Made by a program: the position numbers and the translations under genes. A DNA stretch of 64,000 nucleotides. It comes from Omphiscola glabra. Its lineage: Eukaryota; Mollusca; Gastropoda; Lymnaeidae. The notes beneath the pieces were generated by a model, which did no database searches, was not told the DNA's origin, and was given only the letters and a program-made list of their open reading frames with translations. The stretch is from the NCBI GenBank assembly GCA_964017045.1, contig OZ024806.1, positions 3,990,992 to 4,054,991 of the forward strand. Direction: 5' to 3'. Shown piece by piece: positions 53,276 through 64,000 of this stretch (its first letter is position 1; every line of letters starts with the position of its first letter).

Positions 53276-53846
53276 TGGAAAGGCCTTTTTGATAACTTGG
53301 ACCGAGAAAACTTTTGGAAACTTCCCCGGCGATATAAAGTACCAGGAAATCTTGTCAGGTTCATTCAGAGTTCTAATTTAAAAAATGGTAAAAAGTATGA
53401 TACCAGAAAATAGATTTAAATATGTCTTTAAGCTGGAAACAGGAGTCACACAATATGGATGTCGCCTGTCCCATTTCCTATTCATTATTGCCATAGACTG
53501 GATAATGAAAGAATCCATAGAAAAAAAGAGGAACTGGATACTGTGGACACATAAGGAACAGCTGGAAGACCTTGTCTTTGAAAATGGCATTGTATTTCTG
53601 TCCCACAAACAAACAAAACATTCAGGAAAAGATAAGAGATGTAGCCACCATTTCAGTATAGCTCGGACTCAACATAAATTGAAGCAAGAGAAAGAACGTG
53701 AAGATAAATTAATTCAACTAACCAAAAACATATCTACTTTACAGGATATGCACTAGAAGAAGTAGGGGCCTTAATCTATTTGGGCAGCACAATAGGCATG
53801 AATGGTGAATACGAAGCTTTTGTAAGGGCTAGAATTTAAAAGGCTA
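53276..53846 (+). pseudogene. Fossil RTE-like reverse transcriptase fragment (unit 3)
   Basis: Same fossil as in units 1 and 2; the middle 123 codons (53,385-53,756) are open; FENG at the FADD position. Confidence 0.8.
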
Positions 53847-54367
53847 TGTTGTGAACTAGAGTTAGTTAGCCTGAAGTTTTGGTATGAAAGTCGTTCATGC
53901 ATGGTGAGAGTTTGAATGTGAGGACCACTGTTGTTAGTGTGAACATTTTGTGTGTGCATGAGTTGTTATGCATTGTATTAGTGTGGCTGAATGGTGATTG
54001 GCTGACATGGAAATATGAATAAACAAGTGCGTGGATAAAAGGACAGTGTGTTAGTTAGTCGAGGGAGAGATTTTATTATGAGAGACCGGGAGATATGTAT
54101 AGGAAGACAAGAGTTTGACAGTTAGATATTTAGGGATCGTTAGAGAGGAACACCTGTGTCAGTCAGAGTTTAGTTTTCACACCTGTGTAATAAGGATTTC
54201 GGATGATGTGTTTATGACTCTTGGTAGAACCACAATTTGTATATACTGAATAAACTGACTTATGAAAATCGAGGTATTATTGTATCATTGAATGGACCTA
54301 GAGAAAGACCCAAGACAACGAGAGTAGGCCGTAACATTGGAGGCCGCAACGAAAAGAGGCTGTAACA
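53847..54367 (+). mobile_element. LTR of an LTR retrotransposon (unit 3)
   Basis: 521 bp, TGTTGTGAAC to GCTGTAACA, followed by TGGGGGCCCGTCC at 54,370. AATAAA near 54,248. Confidence 0.7.
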
Positions 54368-54559
54368 TTTGGGGGCCCGTCCAAAACCTGCGAGACCCTG
54401 TACCAGGCCCGTCCGAAGCTGTCTGTGCCGTAGGAGTCCATATTATGACAATTCTATTTTGAGATAATGAGGTTTATGTCAAAAACTCTGAGTTCCTGTA
54501 CCAGGCCTGCTTATCACAGTATATTAAATTACGCAAATTGAGGTAATCCTGTTGCTGCT

Positions 54560-54885
54560 TTGTACCCGGCTGTAACCCGGCTGTAACCCGGCTGTACCTG
54601 ATGTTTCCAGTACCAACCGCTGTACCTGATGTTTCTGGTACCTGATGTTTGTTGCACCTGCCTCGCTATAATTTATATTAAAGATCGCCAATTGAGGAAA
54701 TCCTGTTGCTGCTATTCCTGTACCTGATGGTTCTTGCACTTGCTGTGTCGTAACCAACTGCTGTCGCTGTACCTGATGTTTCCAGTACATTTCAACCACT
54801 GTACCTGATGTTTCCAGTACCTGCTGTTCCTGTACATGATGTTTCTTGTACTAGCTGTGTCGTAACCCGCTGCTGTCGCTGAACC
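54560..54885. repeat. Compound minisatellite (tacctgatgtttccag units, unit 3)
   Basis: Counterpart of 29,838-30,165. Confidence 0.65.
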
Positions 54886-56055
54886 GCATGGTCCTGTACC
54901 TGCCTTCCTGAATCATCACCCAACTCGAATAAATAGCCAGAACAAGCAAGAATCTGCCTTTTATGATCTGATCACTTGAATGTGGACGCTGGAAGGAACT
55001 AGACTTAGCCCTTCATTAGCGTGATACATAACTGCAACCCAGGCCAATAGCAAGAATACGTCTTTTAAGATCTGATCACTTAACCGTGGACGCTGGCTGT
55101 ACCTAAACTTAGGACTACATTAGCGTGATCATTAACTGCGACTGCTACCTGGAGTACTTACTAGTGATTACGCAACTATGATTTTAATATCATGGTACTG
55201 CACTTGTAACGTTCATATAGCTATATAACAAATATTCGATCGTGTTTGATATTATTTTTTTAATGGCTATGTTACCTTATATTGATATTATGCATTATAT
55301 TATTGCCTTTGCCGCGAGCTACGACACACTGCCATCACATCATAGAGATGGTAGGTTGTTGTTCCAACTCGCTCATGTCTCTTTTAACAAGAGGACATTA
55401 TGTATACTATGTAACTGTAAATTTAATTGTTGTTAATGATTAAATGTATCCTACTTCATTAATTAAAAGGTTTGCCTGGTCCAACATTGTCGCGAAGCAA
55501 CATATGCTTACGCCGACAACGTTCAGACTTATAAATCCATCCACCAATTGGAGGTATATATATATGTACAAGCTATGTCACCTTCCATACATCAATCTGA
55601 ATTTGTTGCTGTTGGAACGGGACTTATCAGCGTATGACTATTCGATTGGATACTTATCCATTTTTGTATCATACTAGCCTGGTTTCTATCACTGGACCGA
55701 TTGACCTTGAAGCTGGAAATAGGGGATTGATCTACATCCTACACCAAACAACCTGACGGCTGCTAGGACTTCGAGATCCAGGGAATCTTATTACCACGAT
55801 TTATCGCTGGAGAGTCATCTTCACCATCGCCGAGATCCCACTGAACTTACGACCGGGAACTCCGCCTTCCATACTCTACGCTTGTGATCCACCGAGATCA
55901 TCGTGGAAATATATAAACGTTAAGTCCCCCAGGAATGAACATAGTATCGTGAGCCTTTATAATGATGATAATGTTAGTGTGTCACTGACAATTGAAGTAC
56001 ATTGGAATAATAATATTCAATAAATTCTTGTATTTATTTATCCTTCAACAAAGAC
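54886..56055 (+). other. Conserved ~1-kb non-coding segment with terminal AATAAA (unit 3)
   Basis: Nearly identical to 30,166-31,330, including the internal direct duplication and AATAAA at 56,019-56,024. Function unknown. Confidence 0.4.
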
Positions 56056-56207
56056 TTCGTTTCAGTCTATACAATATATACATAGATAGGTATTTTGTCT
56101 CTGTGGTGATTGGGCTTAAGTAAAGAATCCCTAGACAGAGTGCTAATAGGATATCTCGTACGAGAGATACTCATCAATACTATATTATACGACAGATCAC
56201 CACAATC

Positions 56208-57078
56208 ATGTAGTTGGCCCAACCCTACACTTATCAAGTAGTCGGCCCAACCCTACACTTATCAAGTAGTCGGCCCAACCCTACACTTATCTCGTAGTCG
56301 GCCCAACCCTACACTTATCAAGTAGTCGGCCCAACCCTACAATTATCAAGTAGTCGGCCCAACCCTACACTTATCACGTAGTTGGCCCAACCCTACACTT
56401 ATCAAGTAGTCGGCCCAACCCTACACTTATCAAGTAGTCGGCCCAACCCTACACTTATCAAGTAGTCGGCCCAACCCTACACTTATCAAGTAGTCGGCCC
56501 AACCCTACACTTATCAAGTAGTCGGCCCAACCCTACACTTATCACGTAGTCGGCCCAACCCTACACTTATCACGTAGTCGGCCCAAACCTACACTTATCT
56601 CGTAGTCGGCCCAACCCTACACTTATCATGTAGTTGGCCCAACCCTACACTTATCACGTAGTCGGCCCAACCCTACACTTATCACGTAGTCGGCCCAAAC
56701 CTACACTTATCTCGTAGTCGGCCCAACCCTACACTTATCACGTAGTTGGCCCAACCCTACACGTATCACGTAGTCGGCCCAAACCTACACTTATCTCGTA
56801 GTCGGCCCAACCCTACACTTATCTCGTAGTCGGCCCAACCCTACACTTATCACGTAGTCGGCCCAAACCTACACTTATCATGTAGTTGGCCCAAACCTAC
56901 ACTTATCATGTTGTTGGCCCAACCCTACACTTATCACGTAGTCGGCCCAACCCTACACTTATCAAGTAGTCGGCCCAAACCTACACTTATCATGTAGTTG
57001 GCCCAAACCTACTCTTATCATGTAGTTGGCCCAACCCTACACTTATCATGTTGTCGGCCCAACCCTACACTTACTCGG
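56208..57078. repeat. 28-bp minisatellite (about 31 copies, unit 3)
   Basis: Monomer aagtagtcggcccaacccta plus cacttatc. The left part is rich in the 'aag' variant, and the right part has a higher-order alternation of cacg, ctcg and catg variants. Three times longer than in unit 2. Confidence 0.95.
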
Positions 57079-57284
57079 TATTTCCACTACATAGGAGAAA
57101 GCTTTCATGAAAACAACGCACATATATATAGCACACAAATCTTGACTTTAAGTTAAAAGTTATTATTAAATATTTTTTTTACATTATAATAATATTCAAT
57201 AATTATAATATAATTTATGTTATTAAAATTACAAAGTCAAGTATGCTAATGATGAGTCGCTGTATAATGAATCATAGTTCATAG

Positions 57285-57480
57285 CAGGGTTTCTTTGAGC
57301 CATCTCTCCATGTGGGGGGGGGGGGGCACTACCACCCAGGGGAAAATCAAGTGATCCTCCCCCCCCCCCATAGCAAAATGGGCACAACAATATAACTATT
57401 ATATTTTTTTAAAAATTAAAACGACTACAACGTTTTTTTCAAAAAAGTTTTTCAAAGAATAGTATCTGGTGGTGGTGGGC
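57285..57480. repeat. Dispersed repeat with G and C homopolymers (unit 3, second copy)
   Basis: Orthologue of 31,985-32,200. Confidence 0.6.
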
Positions 57481-57509
57481 GGGGGGGGGGGGTGGTGACG
57501 CTCTGGGGT

Positions 57510-57706
57510 CGTCACCACGGGAAACGCACTATGCGTGTCAATAAGGACAAATAAACGCAGGCGGTCAGCAAGGGGACGGGGTCTGAGCCAGCAGCGAGCT
57601 CGCACCTGGTAGGGAAAGCAAGATCTAAAGGCCCGACTACCCTACGCTAAGAACGGTGATCGTGGGGGTCAGCTCTCACCTCGGAATGGTAGCGGTGTGG
57701 AATCGA
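57510..57706. repeat. GC-richer conserved block of unknown nature (unit 3)
   Basis: Orthologue of 7709-7899. The minus-strand frame over it is a chance frame. Confidence 0.5.
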
Positions 57707-57957
57707 AGTAGATATTCGTAACCTGGTACCAGCAGTGAGAGTTTGGGATTAAAAAACAACTATTTAAAATATTATGTTTGGGTTTGTAAGACAAAACGAG
57801 GTATCAAATGAAATATAATTGAATGGACTATATGTTTGTGAACTTAAACTTAAACTTTTAATTTAAAAACGAAACTACCACAAATGACATCCGAATAGCA
57901 TTAGTCAAAATGGACCCGGACACGCAGCGCCGCCTATCGCACCCGGGTCGCATTGGT
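57707..57957 (+). repeat. Left arm of long inverted repeat (unit 3)
   Basis: Pairs with 61,449-61,715. The agtcaaaatggacccggaca block is identical between the arms here. Confidence 0.82.
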
Positions 57958-58963
57958 ACGAGCTTAGTGATAAGCACTATCCAGACAAAGAATCGATGGC
58001 CTCAATGTGGTCAATTTCGGCGTTGGTCCCAAAGATATAAAAATTATTTTTCCAACACTAGCACAGTATAGACGCAAGAGACTACTTCAGATTAAATTTT
58101 GAAATGTGTTGAACATTATTGTTCTCAATTGTCGTTGGACAAAATCTTTACTAGTTCCAAAGGTTTGAACAAATGTAATCGTTGTAACGCCATTCTTCCT
58201 AACTGATTTAATGTTCGACCACGCCAGACACTAAATCAAGGCCTCATTAGGCTTCACAATAGCTAGACGTCGTACATAAACAATAGGGAGAATCGATCAC
58301 ATTATACCTAGCTACAATGCAATAATAAATGATTTCATTATAGTAAGAAATCCCACTGAAACATGATCACTAATGCTTTGAAATGGTAAACCATAATGAA
58401 AAATATCGATCTAGGACAAAGTTTCACAAACTTCCCACATTTGTGTACCCTTATCCATAAGTTTCGTAACACTGATTACCCATAGTTAAAAAGTATTTGC
58501 ATATACGTTAAAAACTATTAAAAGAATTTAAGAATTGTTCCTTTGCAGCGTGTAAACCTCCGTCCCAAAAAAACTCTTCCGTACCCCACAGGGTACGTGT
58601 ATAACACTTTGGGAAACACTGATCTGCCACGTTGACTGGGCGTATGATTTCAAACGATAAGACAGCTCAAATATAGACTATATCTCATAACTTAATGAAA
58701 CACGACCACAGCTGGTCTATTGGACGCATGCAGTTTAGTAGAGAACATACACAGGGACATAATTGTAGTGCAGTACAGATATATTAACTCACAGAGGAAC
58801 CGAGTCAAAGTCTGAGAAGGAATTGAACATAAAGAAATTACTGACCGTGAGTAAAATTTGTCATGAACATTATTTTTTTATATATAAATGAAACAATTAT
58901 AAAGTTTTAAAAAAACACTAAATATTTAAGTTTCACAATATATATATTATATTTATATAAATA
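57958..58963. other. Interior of foldback-like element (unit 3)
   Basis: Collinear with 8160-9157. The minus-strand 71-codon frame of units 1 and 2 is interrupted by a stop near 58,232. Confidence 0.4.
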
Positions 58964-59748
58964 TATGGGAGTCAGGGAGACGATGCGCCAATCAAATCCC
59001 TGGCATAATCAAGAGCATGTGAGTCAGGCAGAAGATGCGACAAAAAAAGCCCTGGCAGAATCAAGAGCATGAGACTGAAGCAGAAGATGCGCCTAACAAA
59101 GCCCTGGCAGAATCAAGAACATGTGAGTCAGCCAGAAGATGCGCCAAACAAAGTCCTGGCAGAATCAAGAGCATGGGAGTCAGGCAGAAGATGCGACAAA
59201 CAAAGCCCTGGCAGAATCAAGATCATGGGAGTCAGGGAGACGATGCGCCAAACAAATCCCTTTCAGAATCAAGAGCATTGGAGTCAGGCAGAAGATGCGC
59301 CAAGCAAAGCCTTGGAAGAATCAAGAGCATTGGCGTCATACAGAAGATGCGCCAAACAAAGCTCTGGCAGAATCAAAAGCATGGTAGTCAGACAGAAGAT
59401 GCGACAAACAAATCCCTGGCAGAATCAAGAGCATGTGAGTCAGACAGAAGATGCGACAAACAAATCCTTGGCAAAATCAAGAGCATGGGAGCCAGGCAGA
59501 TGATGCGCCAAACAAATCTCTCGTAGAATCAAGATCATGGGAGCCAGGCAGAAGATGCGCCAAACAAATCTCTGGTAGAATCAAGAGCATGGGAGCCAGG
59601 TAGAAGATGCGCCAAACAAATCTCTAGTAGAATCAAGAGCATGGGAGCCTGACAGAAGATGCGCCAAACAAATGCCTGGTAGAATCAAGAGCATGGGAGC
59701 CAGGCAGAAGATGCGCCAAACAAATCCCTGGCAGAATCAAGAGCATTA
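58964..59748. repeat. 52-bp minisatellite (about 15 copies, unit 3)
   Basis: Same monomer family as 9158-9784. The left half is richer in 'aaagccctggcag' variants and the right half in 'aaatctctggtag' variants. Long frames across it are artefacts of the period. Confidence 0.93.
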
Positions 59749-60404
59749 CGGACGATTTAACAGTAAATGAGAAGTTATGGTTCTCCTGTGAGAAGTGCAA
59801 GCGAGGCTGCCAAGATTGACATTACAAGCCACTTACTGACGTGTTAATAAGCTACTCCATGGTCTAACGAATACGGAAGGATGCCTTGTGGATAAAATAT
59901 CCATTCATCCATCCATTCTAATCTAATCATGTAATCTGTCTAGCTTTATATGTCTTTATGCCTGTCTATCTACCTGTCTATCATTTATAAATTTACAATA
60001 TAAAATATTTATAGTACCGTTTAAGGACATCAAATAAACACTACCTGGACTTTGATAAGCTTCGTATGGGCGATCCATGGAGCTTTATGACTTATTGCAG
60101 CATTCGTTACTGTCTGTTCCTTTCAGTTACATTAAGTGGACTTGTATATGATGATTGATTAGGTCATTGTGGCTAAAGGTCCACATCTAAAATAACATTC
60201 ATGCAAAAAGTCGGACAAGGATTTTCTATTCACTATTAATTAACTTTTAAAAGTGATCAAGAAAAAAACATATATTGCTATCTGATTACAAGTTGTTAAA
60301 AAGTCATACACAAGGCTAAAGATTCTTTTAGATATTTTTTCCCTGGGGGAAGGACCATTTGAAACTTTCGAGGGGGGGCGGGGGCTCTGCCATTTCCCAG
60401 TGGC
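59749..60404. other. Non-coding interior sequence (unit 3)
   Basis: Includes the uninterrupted empty site gctatctgatt near 60,276-60,286 that received the RTE element in unit 2. No gene. Confidence 0.45.
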
Positions 60405-60573
60405 CAGAGGCGTAGCTAAGGGGTGGCAGATGGGGCATATGAACTGTGGGTGCCAGACTAGCTGGGGGCAAAAACGTCTTGCTGCTATTTAATTGTTGAA
60501 AACAATCAGTTTAAGAGTTGAGTTTAAAAGTTAATCTTATCCCCTGACGCCAAACACTGTAGATACGCCTCTG
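60405..60573. mobile_element. MITE with CAGAGGCGTAGCTA ends (unit 3)
   Basis: Best-preserved copy: left CAGAGGCGTAGCTA, right (other strand) CAGAGGCGTATCTA. Flanks cagtggc / ctagtgtc. Confidence 0.72.
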
Positions 60574-60983
60574 CTAGTGTCGTCGAAATAGGGTGGATTG
60601 GGTGGTTCATCATGGGTCCTTAATTTCAATGATTATGATGTTATTTAGGGCACTAATGGGAGAGACTGCAAACAGGTTAGTAAAATAGGAAATGAGTAAA
60701 ACATCGAAAGGTTAAACTGGAAAAAAACTAACGCTTTTCGATGTTACCTAAATAATACAATTTTTGATTCATTTCCTATGATGTCATTTAACGCGACAGT
60801 GTAAATATAAGGACGAGTAAAGAAGAGATAACTCTAACAGATTTTAAAATAATAAAACAGAAGTGAAATAGTCCATTGCGGTAACATTAAACAGTTTTTA
60901 TAATCAGTTTTTTCTTATTGTGTAATTGTATATAAATGTAATTTGAGTTAATGCAAATAATTGGAATCCATGTTTTTCCCCTT
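60574..60983. other. Non-coding interior sequence (unit 3)
   Basis: Collinear with 10,606-11,020. No gene. Confidence 0.4.
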
Positions 60984-61068
60984 GGCCGCCATCTTGATTG
61001 ACACGTCTAGTAAAATTTCCGCCATCTTGGATGACACGACTACTAAAAAATCAATCAAGATGGCGGTC
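60984..61068. repeat. Hairpin with YY1-like motifs (unit 3, best copy)
   Basis: GGCCGCCATCTTGATTGA (60,984-61,001) can pair with TCAATCAAGATGGCGGTC (61,051-61,068) with one G-T mismatch. A third, direct copy ccgccatcttggatgacacg lies in the loop at 61,018-61,037. Confidence 0.75.
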
Positions 61069-61448
61069 CAAAATAAGTAGTGCAAAATATGTGTACTAAA
61101 AAAGGGGAGGTAGACAATTGCTGTCATTCAACTACTTACCGAAAGATGGGAGAATACTATAAGGAAAGAACAAATTTACAAGGAAGGAAAATTAAAGGAA
61201 ACATTTGAAATTAAAAGCTTTTTTTTTAAAGTACGAAAAAGAAAAAAGAAAGAAAAAAACAAACAAAAAATGGAGGAAGAAAAATGTTTTATTTCAACTA
61301 AGGTATTTCCCAAAAGATAGGAGAATATGGAAATGAGCAAAATTACAAGGAAATTAAAGAAAGGAAAAGATTAAATCAATAAACTTTTTTGGAAAAGTTC
61401 GAAAAAGAAAAATGTTTAAAAAATAACAAAAAAAATATTATTTTTTTT
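61069..61448. other. A-rich non-coding stretch (unit 3)
   Basis: Collinear with 11,113-11,498. No gene. Confidence 0.4.
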
Positions 61449-61715
61449 GGCACCCGTATGTAAATGACGGTGCTGGGTGTCCGGGTCCATTTTGACTAAA
61501 TAATTTTTGGAGGTCATTTGATGTCGTTGGTTTTAGTTAAACTGAAGAAGTAAGTATACAAACGTATAGTCCATTCAATTATCTTTCATTTGATACCTCA
61601 TTTAGAATCAATACTATTCAGATGTCATTTGTCTTACAAACTTAACAATAATATTGTTAATAGTTTTTTAATCCCAACCTCTCACTTCTGTTACCCGGGT
61701 GCGAATAGCCACTTA
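61449..61715 (-). repeat. Right arm of long inverted repeat (unit 3)
   Basis: Reverse-complement partner of 57,707-57,957. Confidence 0.82.
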
Positions 61716-61829
61716 GTATTTTTTTAAAGATGAAAAATTAAATAAAATTATTTTTAAAAAAGCTTAAAAATTTAGCCCCCTTAAAACCATGCACATTTAA
61801 TGAACTAAAATCGGCAGTAAATCGATCTT

Positions 61830-62065
61830 TAAGCCTAACCTGAACCCCAAATCTATCCCTAAGCCTAACCTAACCTGAACTCTACGAAAGTATATCCCTA
61901 AACCTAACCTGGGTTTCGACTCTATCAATACCAGGGTTTTGAACCTATCTCTAATTAGTGTTTTGACAATATCCCAATCCAGGGTTTTGACTCTATCACG
62001 AATCTGGACCCTAACCAGAAATCCTTAAATCGCTCCCTAAATACATCCCTAAACCTAACCCAAGG
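61830..62065. repeat. Degenerate telomere-like repeat (unit 3)
   Basis: Orthologue of 11,876-12,180, about 70 bp shorter. Confidence 0.6.
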
Positions 62066-62616
62066 TAAAAAGATGTGGAATTGACACAATGAAAATGAAC
62101 AAAAAAAAAATTACCTAAATAATACAAAACATACTCTTAAAATTTTAAACACTTTTTTTTCAACCGAAAATAATATCCACAAAATGAAAAATATACAATA
62201 CCTGCCATGAAGACGAAATAAATCGAATATGGAGGAAAAAATATTATAATTACCCAACAAAAGACGTTTGAAATTTACAATTAATCAACCAAAAGTTTTT
62301 TAATACAAAACATGCCATTGGCGTATGAATACTAATACATTAAAGAAATTATTTTTAAAAAAAATAAACAAAGGGAAGTGACTCTAACACAGCAAATTAA
62401 ATAATAACGCAAATGACGTCATGAAACGGTCATGGCTTCCATTCTTAGCATTAACCCAATTTTTCTTTTTATTTAAAGTGTAGATACTACTAAACAAATT
62501 ATTTTTGCGAACTAGGTTGTCATTATTATTAGGACTCATAATATAGTTGGATTCTATGGAATATATTCAAACAAATTTGTCCATGGTTGATCACTATCAA
62601 ACATATGGACCAAATG
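62066..62616. other. AT-rich spacer before the hAT element (unit 3)
   Basis: Collinear with 37,166-37,721. No gene. Confidence 0.4.
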
Positions 62617-62624
62617 GTTTAGAG

Positions 62625-64000
62625 CAGTGCTTCTCAAACTTTTTACTATGGCTGACCGGTAGAAATTGTTCCATTGTACCAGGGACCGGTGCATTATTTT
62701 TCTTGTACTGCCGTGGTAGCAAAATGAGCAATGGACAACGAACATCCATACTTTTCCTGTACTTTTTCTTTATAATGCTGATTGTTGAAAAGCCAGTCTC
62801 ACATAGGTAAGAGGAAGGAAATGGAAGAAGAGCCTTGAGAGCAATTTCGGCAAGTTCAGGATATTCTGCGCTCACGTGAATCCAAAAAGATGCAAGAGAA
62901 GTCATAAATCTGAAATTCCTTTTCAATCCTTCATTAGCAGCAAACTCCACCAATTTATCTTCCAAATTTACAGACAAATCAACCTCTGATGCAATAAATG
63001 GATTGCGTATCCATCCAGTACCTTTCCTTTTGTCATCTTCTGTGGGAAAGTAGAACTCGAAGCGGTCGATTAATTTTGTCAAGTGCTCAATGATGACTTT
63101 TTGTATAGATGGGACATCAAGATCTTTATCTGCTTCATCGATAATTGTTTGCCAAATTTGTGAAACATATCGAAACGATCTGCTGATACTCGACTCTTCC
63201 ATGCTGCTAGCTTTCGTTTCTGTCCATCGATATTGTCAGCCATTGTAAAATCATGAAGCCATCCTTCCTTGCATGGAGATATTGAGTTCATTAAAAATGG
63301 CAAAGATATCAGCCAAGTAAGCCAACTTGTCTGTCCAATTCACATTTCAAAATAGTTCTGACCAATCCGGTTTTTTCTCCTGTAGAGATTGGTCGAGCTC
63401 TCTTCGCAATTCAAAAACTCTTGACAGTACTTTGTCTCGAGACAACCAACGCACATCAGCATGCAGCAAGAGCTGTTTGTGTTCAGCACCCATTCCGTCA
63501 CATAATGCAGCAAATAATCTTGAATTTAAAGTATTCGCCTTGACATGGTTCACGACTTTTACAACTTCGCTGAGTATGTTCTTTCGTTCTGTTGACATGT
63601 GCTTGGTGACTAGACTCTCACGGTGAATAAAACAGTGCGTTGACTTGCATTCTGGTGCTAATTCCTTAATCTTGGTAACAACTCCAGAACGCCGCCCAGT
63701 CATGGCGGCATCGCCATCCGCACACACACCAACACAATATTTAAATTCTATCTGACATTTGCCAACAATGTAATCGTGGACTGCCTTGAATACTTCAGAA
63801 CTAGTTGTATTTGTTGGTAATGAAGTAGAAAAGAAATATTCTTCCTTCAAGTCATCCTTATATTGATATCGAACATATACCATCAGAATGGCTAAATTAG
63901 CAATGTCTGTGGATTCATCGAGCTGCAGAGAAAAATACTTAGCCAATTTCAGCTGTTCCTTTAGCTGTTCTTCAATATCACAAGCCATATCGTCGATGCG
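62625..64000 (-). mobile_element. hAT (ZBED5-like) transposon, cut by window end (unit 3)
   Basis: Left end CAGTGCTTCTCAAAC at 62,625, preceded by the same gtttagag (62,617-62,624) as in unit 2, so it is the same ancestral insertion. The right end is outside the window. Confidence 0.93.
62700..64000 (-). pseudogene. hAT transposase, ZBED5/SCAND3-like, broken (unit 3, N-terminus outside window)
   Basis: Minus strand. The core runs from 63,988 downward with LDESTDIANL and CADGDAAMTGRR (CTDGAAAMTG in the other copies), and stops at the shared TGA at 63,347-63,349. The C-terminal part continues below with the dimerisation segment LPFPSSYLCETGFSTISIIK near 62,780-62,840. A one-base insertion near 63,248 breaks the linking frame. 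Confidence 0.87.

Larger units (their letters stand above)
49939..64000. repeat. 25-kb tandem segmental duplication, unit 3 (right part outside window)
   Basis: Collinear with the first 14 kb of unit 2, from the 16-bp repeat remnants through MITE, 30-bp array, LTR, 28-bp array and foldback-like element to the hAT transposase. It lacks the RTE insertion of unit 2 and the Mutator-like element of unit 1. If collinearity continues, a third copy of the gene should start about 6-7 kb past the window end. Confidence 0.9.

Overview
This is animal nuclear DNA: AT-rich, intron-containing, poor in genes, and crowded with minisatellites and dead transposons. Nothing prokaryotic, viral or organellar is visible. 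The mix of repeats (ZBED5-like hAT, PF20700 Mutator-like transposase, RTE-type LINEs, CAGNGGCGTA-type MITEs) fits an invertebrate, and I would guess a gastropod mollusc. That taxonomic guess is inference only.

The main structure is a head-to-tail segmental duplication with a period of about 25 kb. Unit 1 runs from about 1 to 24,960 (its left edge is cut by the window), unit 2 from about 24,961 to 49,938, and unit 3 from about 49,939 to beyond 64,000. By eye the units differ by a few percent plus indels. The order within each unit is: (a) 16-bp and ~55-bp minisatellites; (b) an AT-rich stretch with a hAT-type MITE; (c) a 30-bp minisatellite (one copy in unit 1, about 12 in unit 2, about 7 in unit 3); (d) a fossil RTE reverse transcriptase interrupted by an LTR with a tRNA-Pro-like primer site; (e) a conserved ~1-kb non-coding block and a 28-bp minisatellite, replaced in unit 1 by a Mutator-like element; (f) a foldback-like element with ~260-bp inverted arms enclosing a 52-bp minisatellite, a second MITE and a hairpin; (g) degenerate telomere-like DNA; (h) a defective hAT element; (i) AT-rich DNA; (j) an antisense fossil LINE with a 30-bp minisatellite inside it; (k) a small protein-coding gene; (l) three more repeat arrays.

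The only genuine host gene I can support is (k). It is present in units 1 and 2; its unit 3 copy would lie beyond the window. It is a three-coding-exon gene with matching GT-AG introns in both copies. It predicts a 183-residue secreted protein with a signal peptide, one N-glycosylation sequon and 7 (unit 1) or 8 (unit 2) cysteines. I do not recognise the family. The two paralogues differ at 16 residues. Five of these fall within residues 26-35, and amino-acid-changing substitutions outnumber silent ones 18 to 6, while frame, splice sites and stop are kept. This looks like a tandemly amplified, fast-diverging secreted gene family, with the 25-kb unit as the unit of amplification.

The transposons order the events. 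The hAT copy, with its 8-bp target duplication and a shared in-frame TGA, was dead before the units duplicated. A 5'-truncated RTE LINE with an 11-bp target duplication entered unit 2 afterwards. A Mutator-like element, now carrying one stop and one frameshift, is found only in unit 1. Minisatellite copy numbers differ strongly between units.
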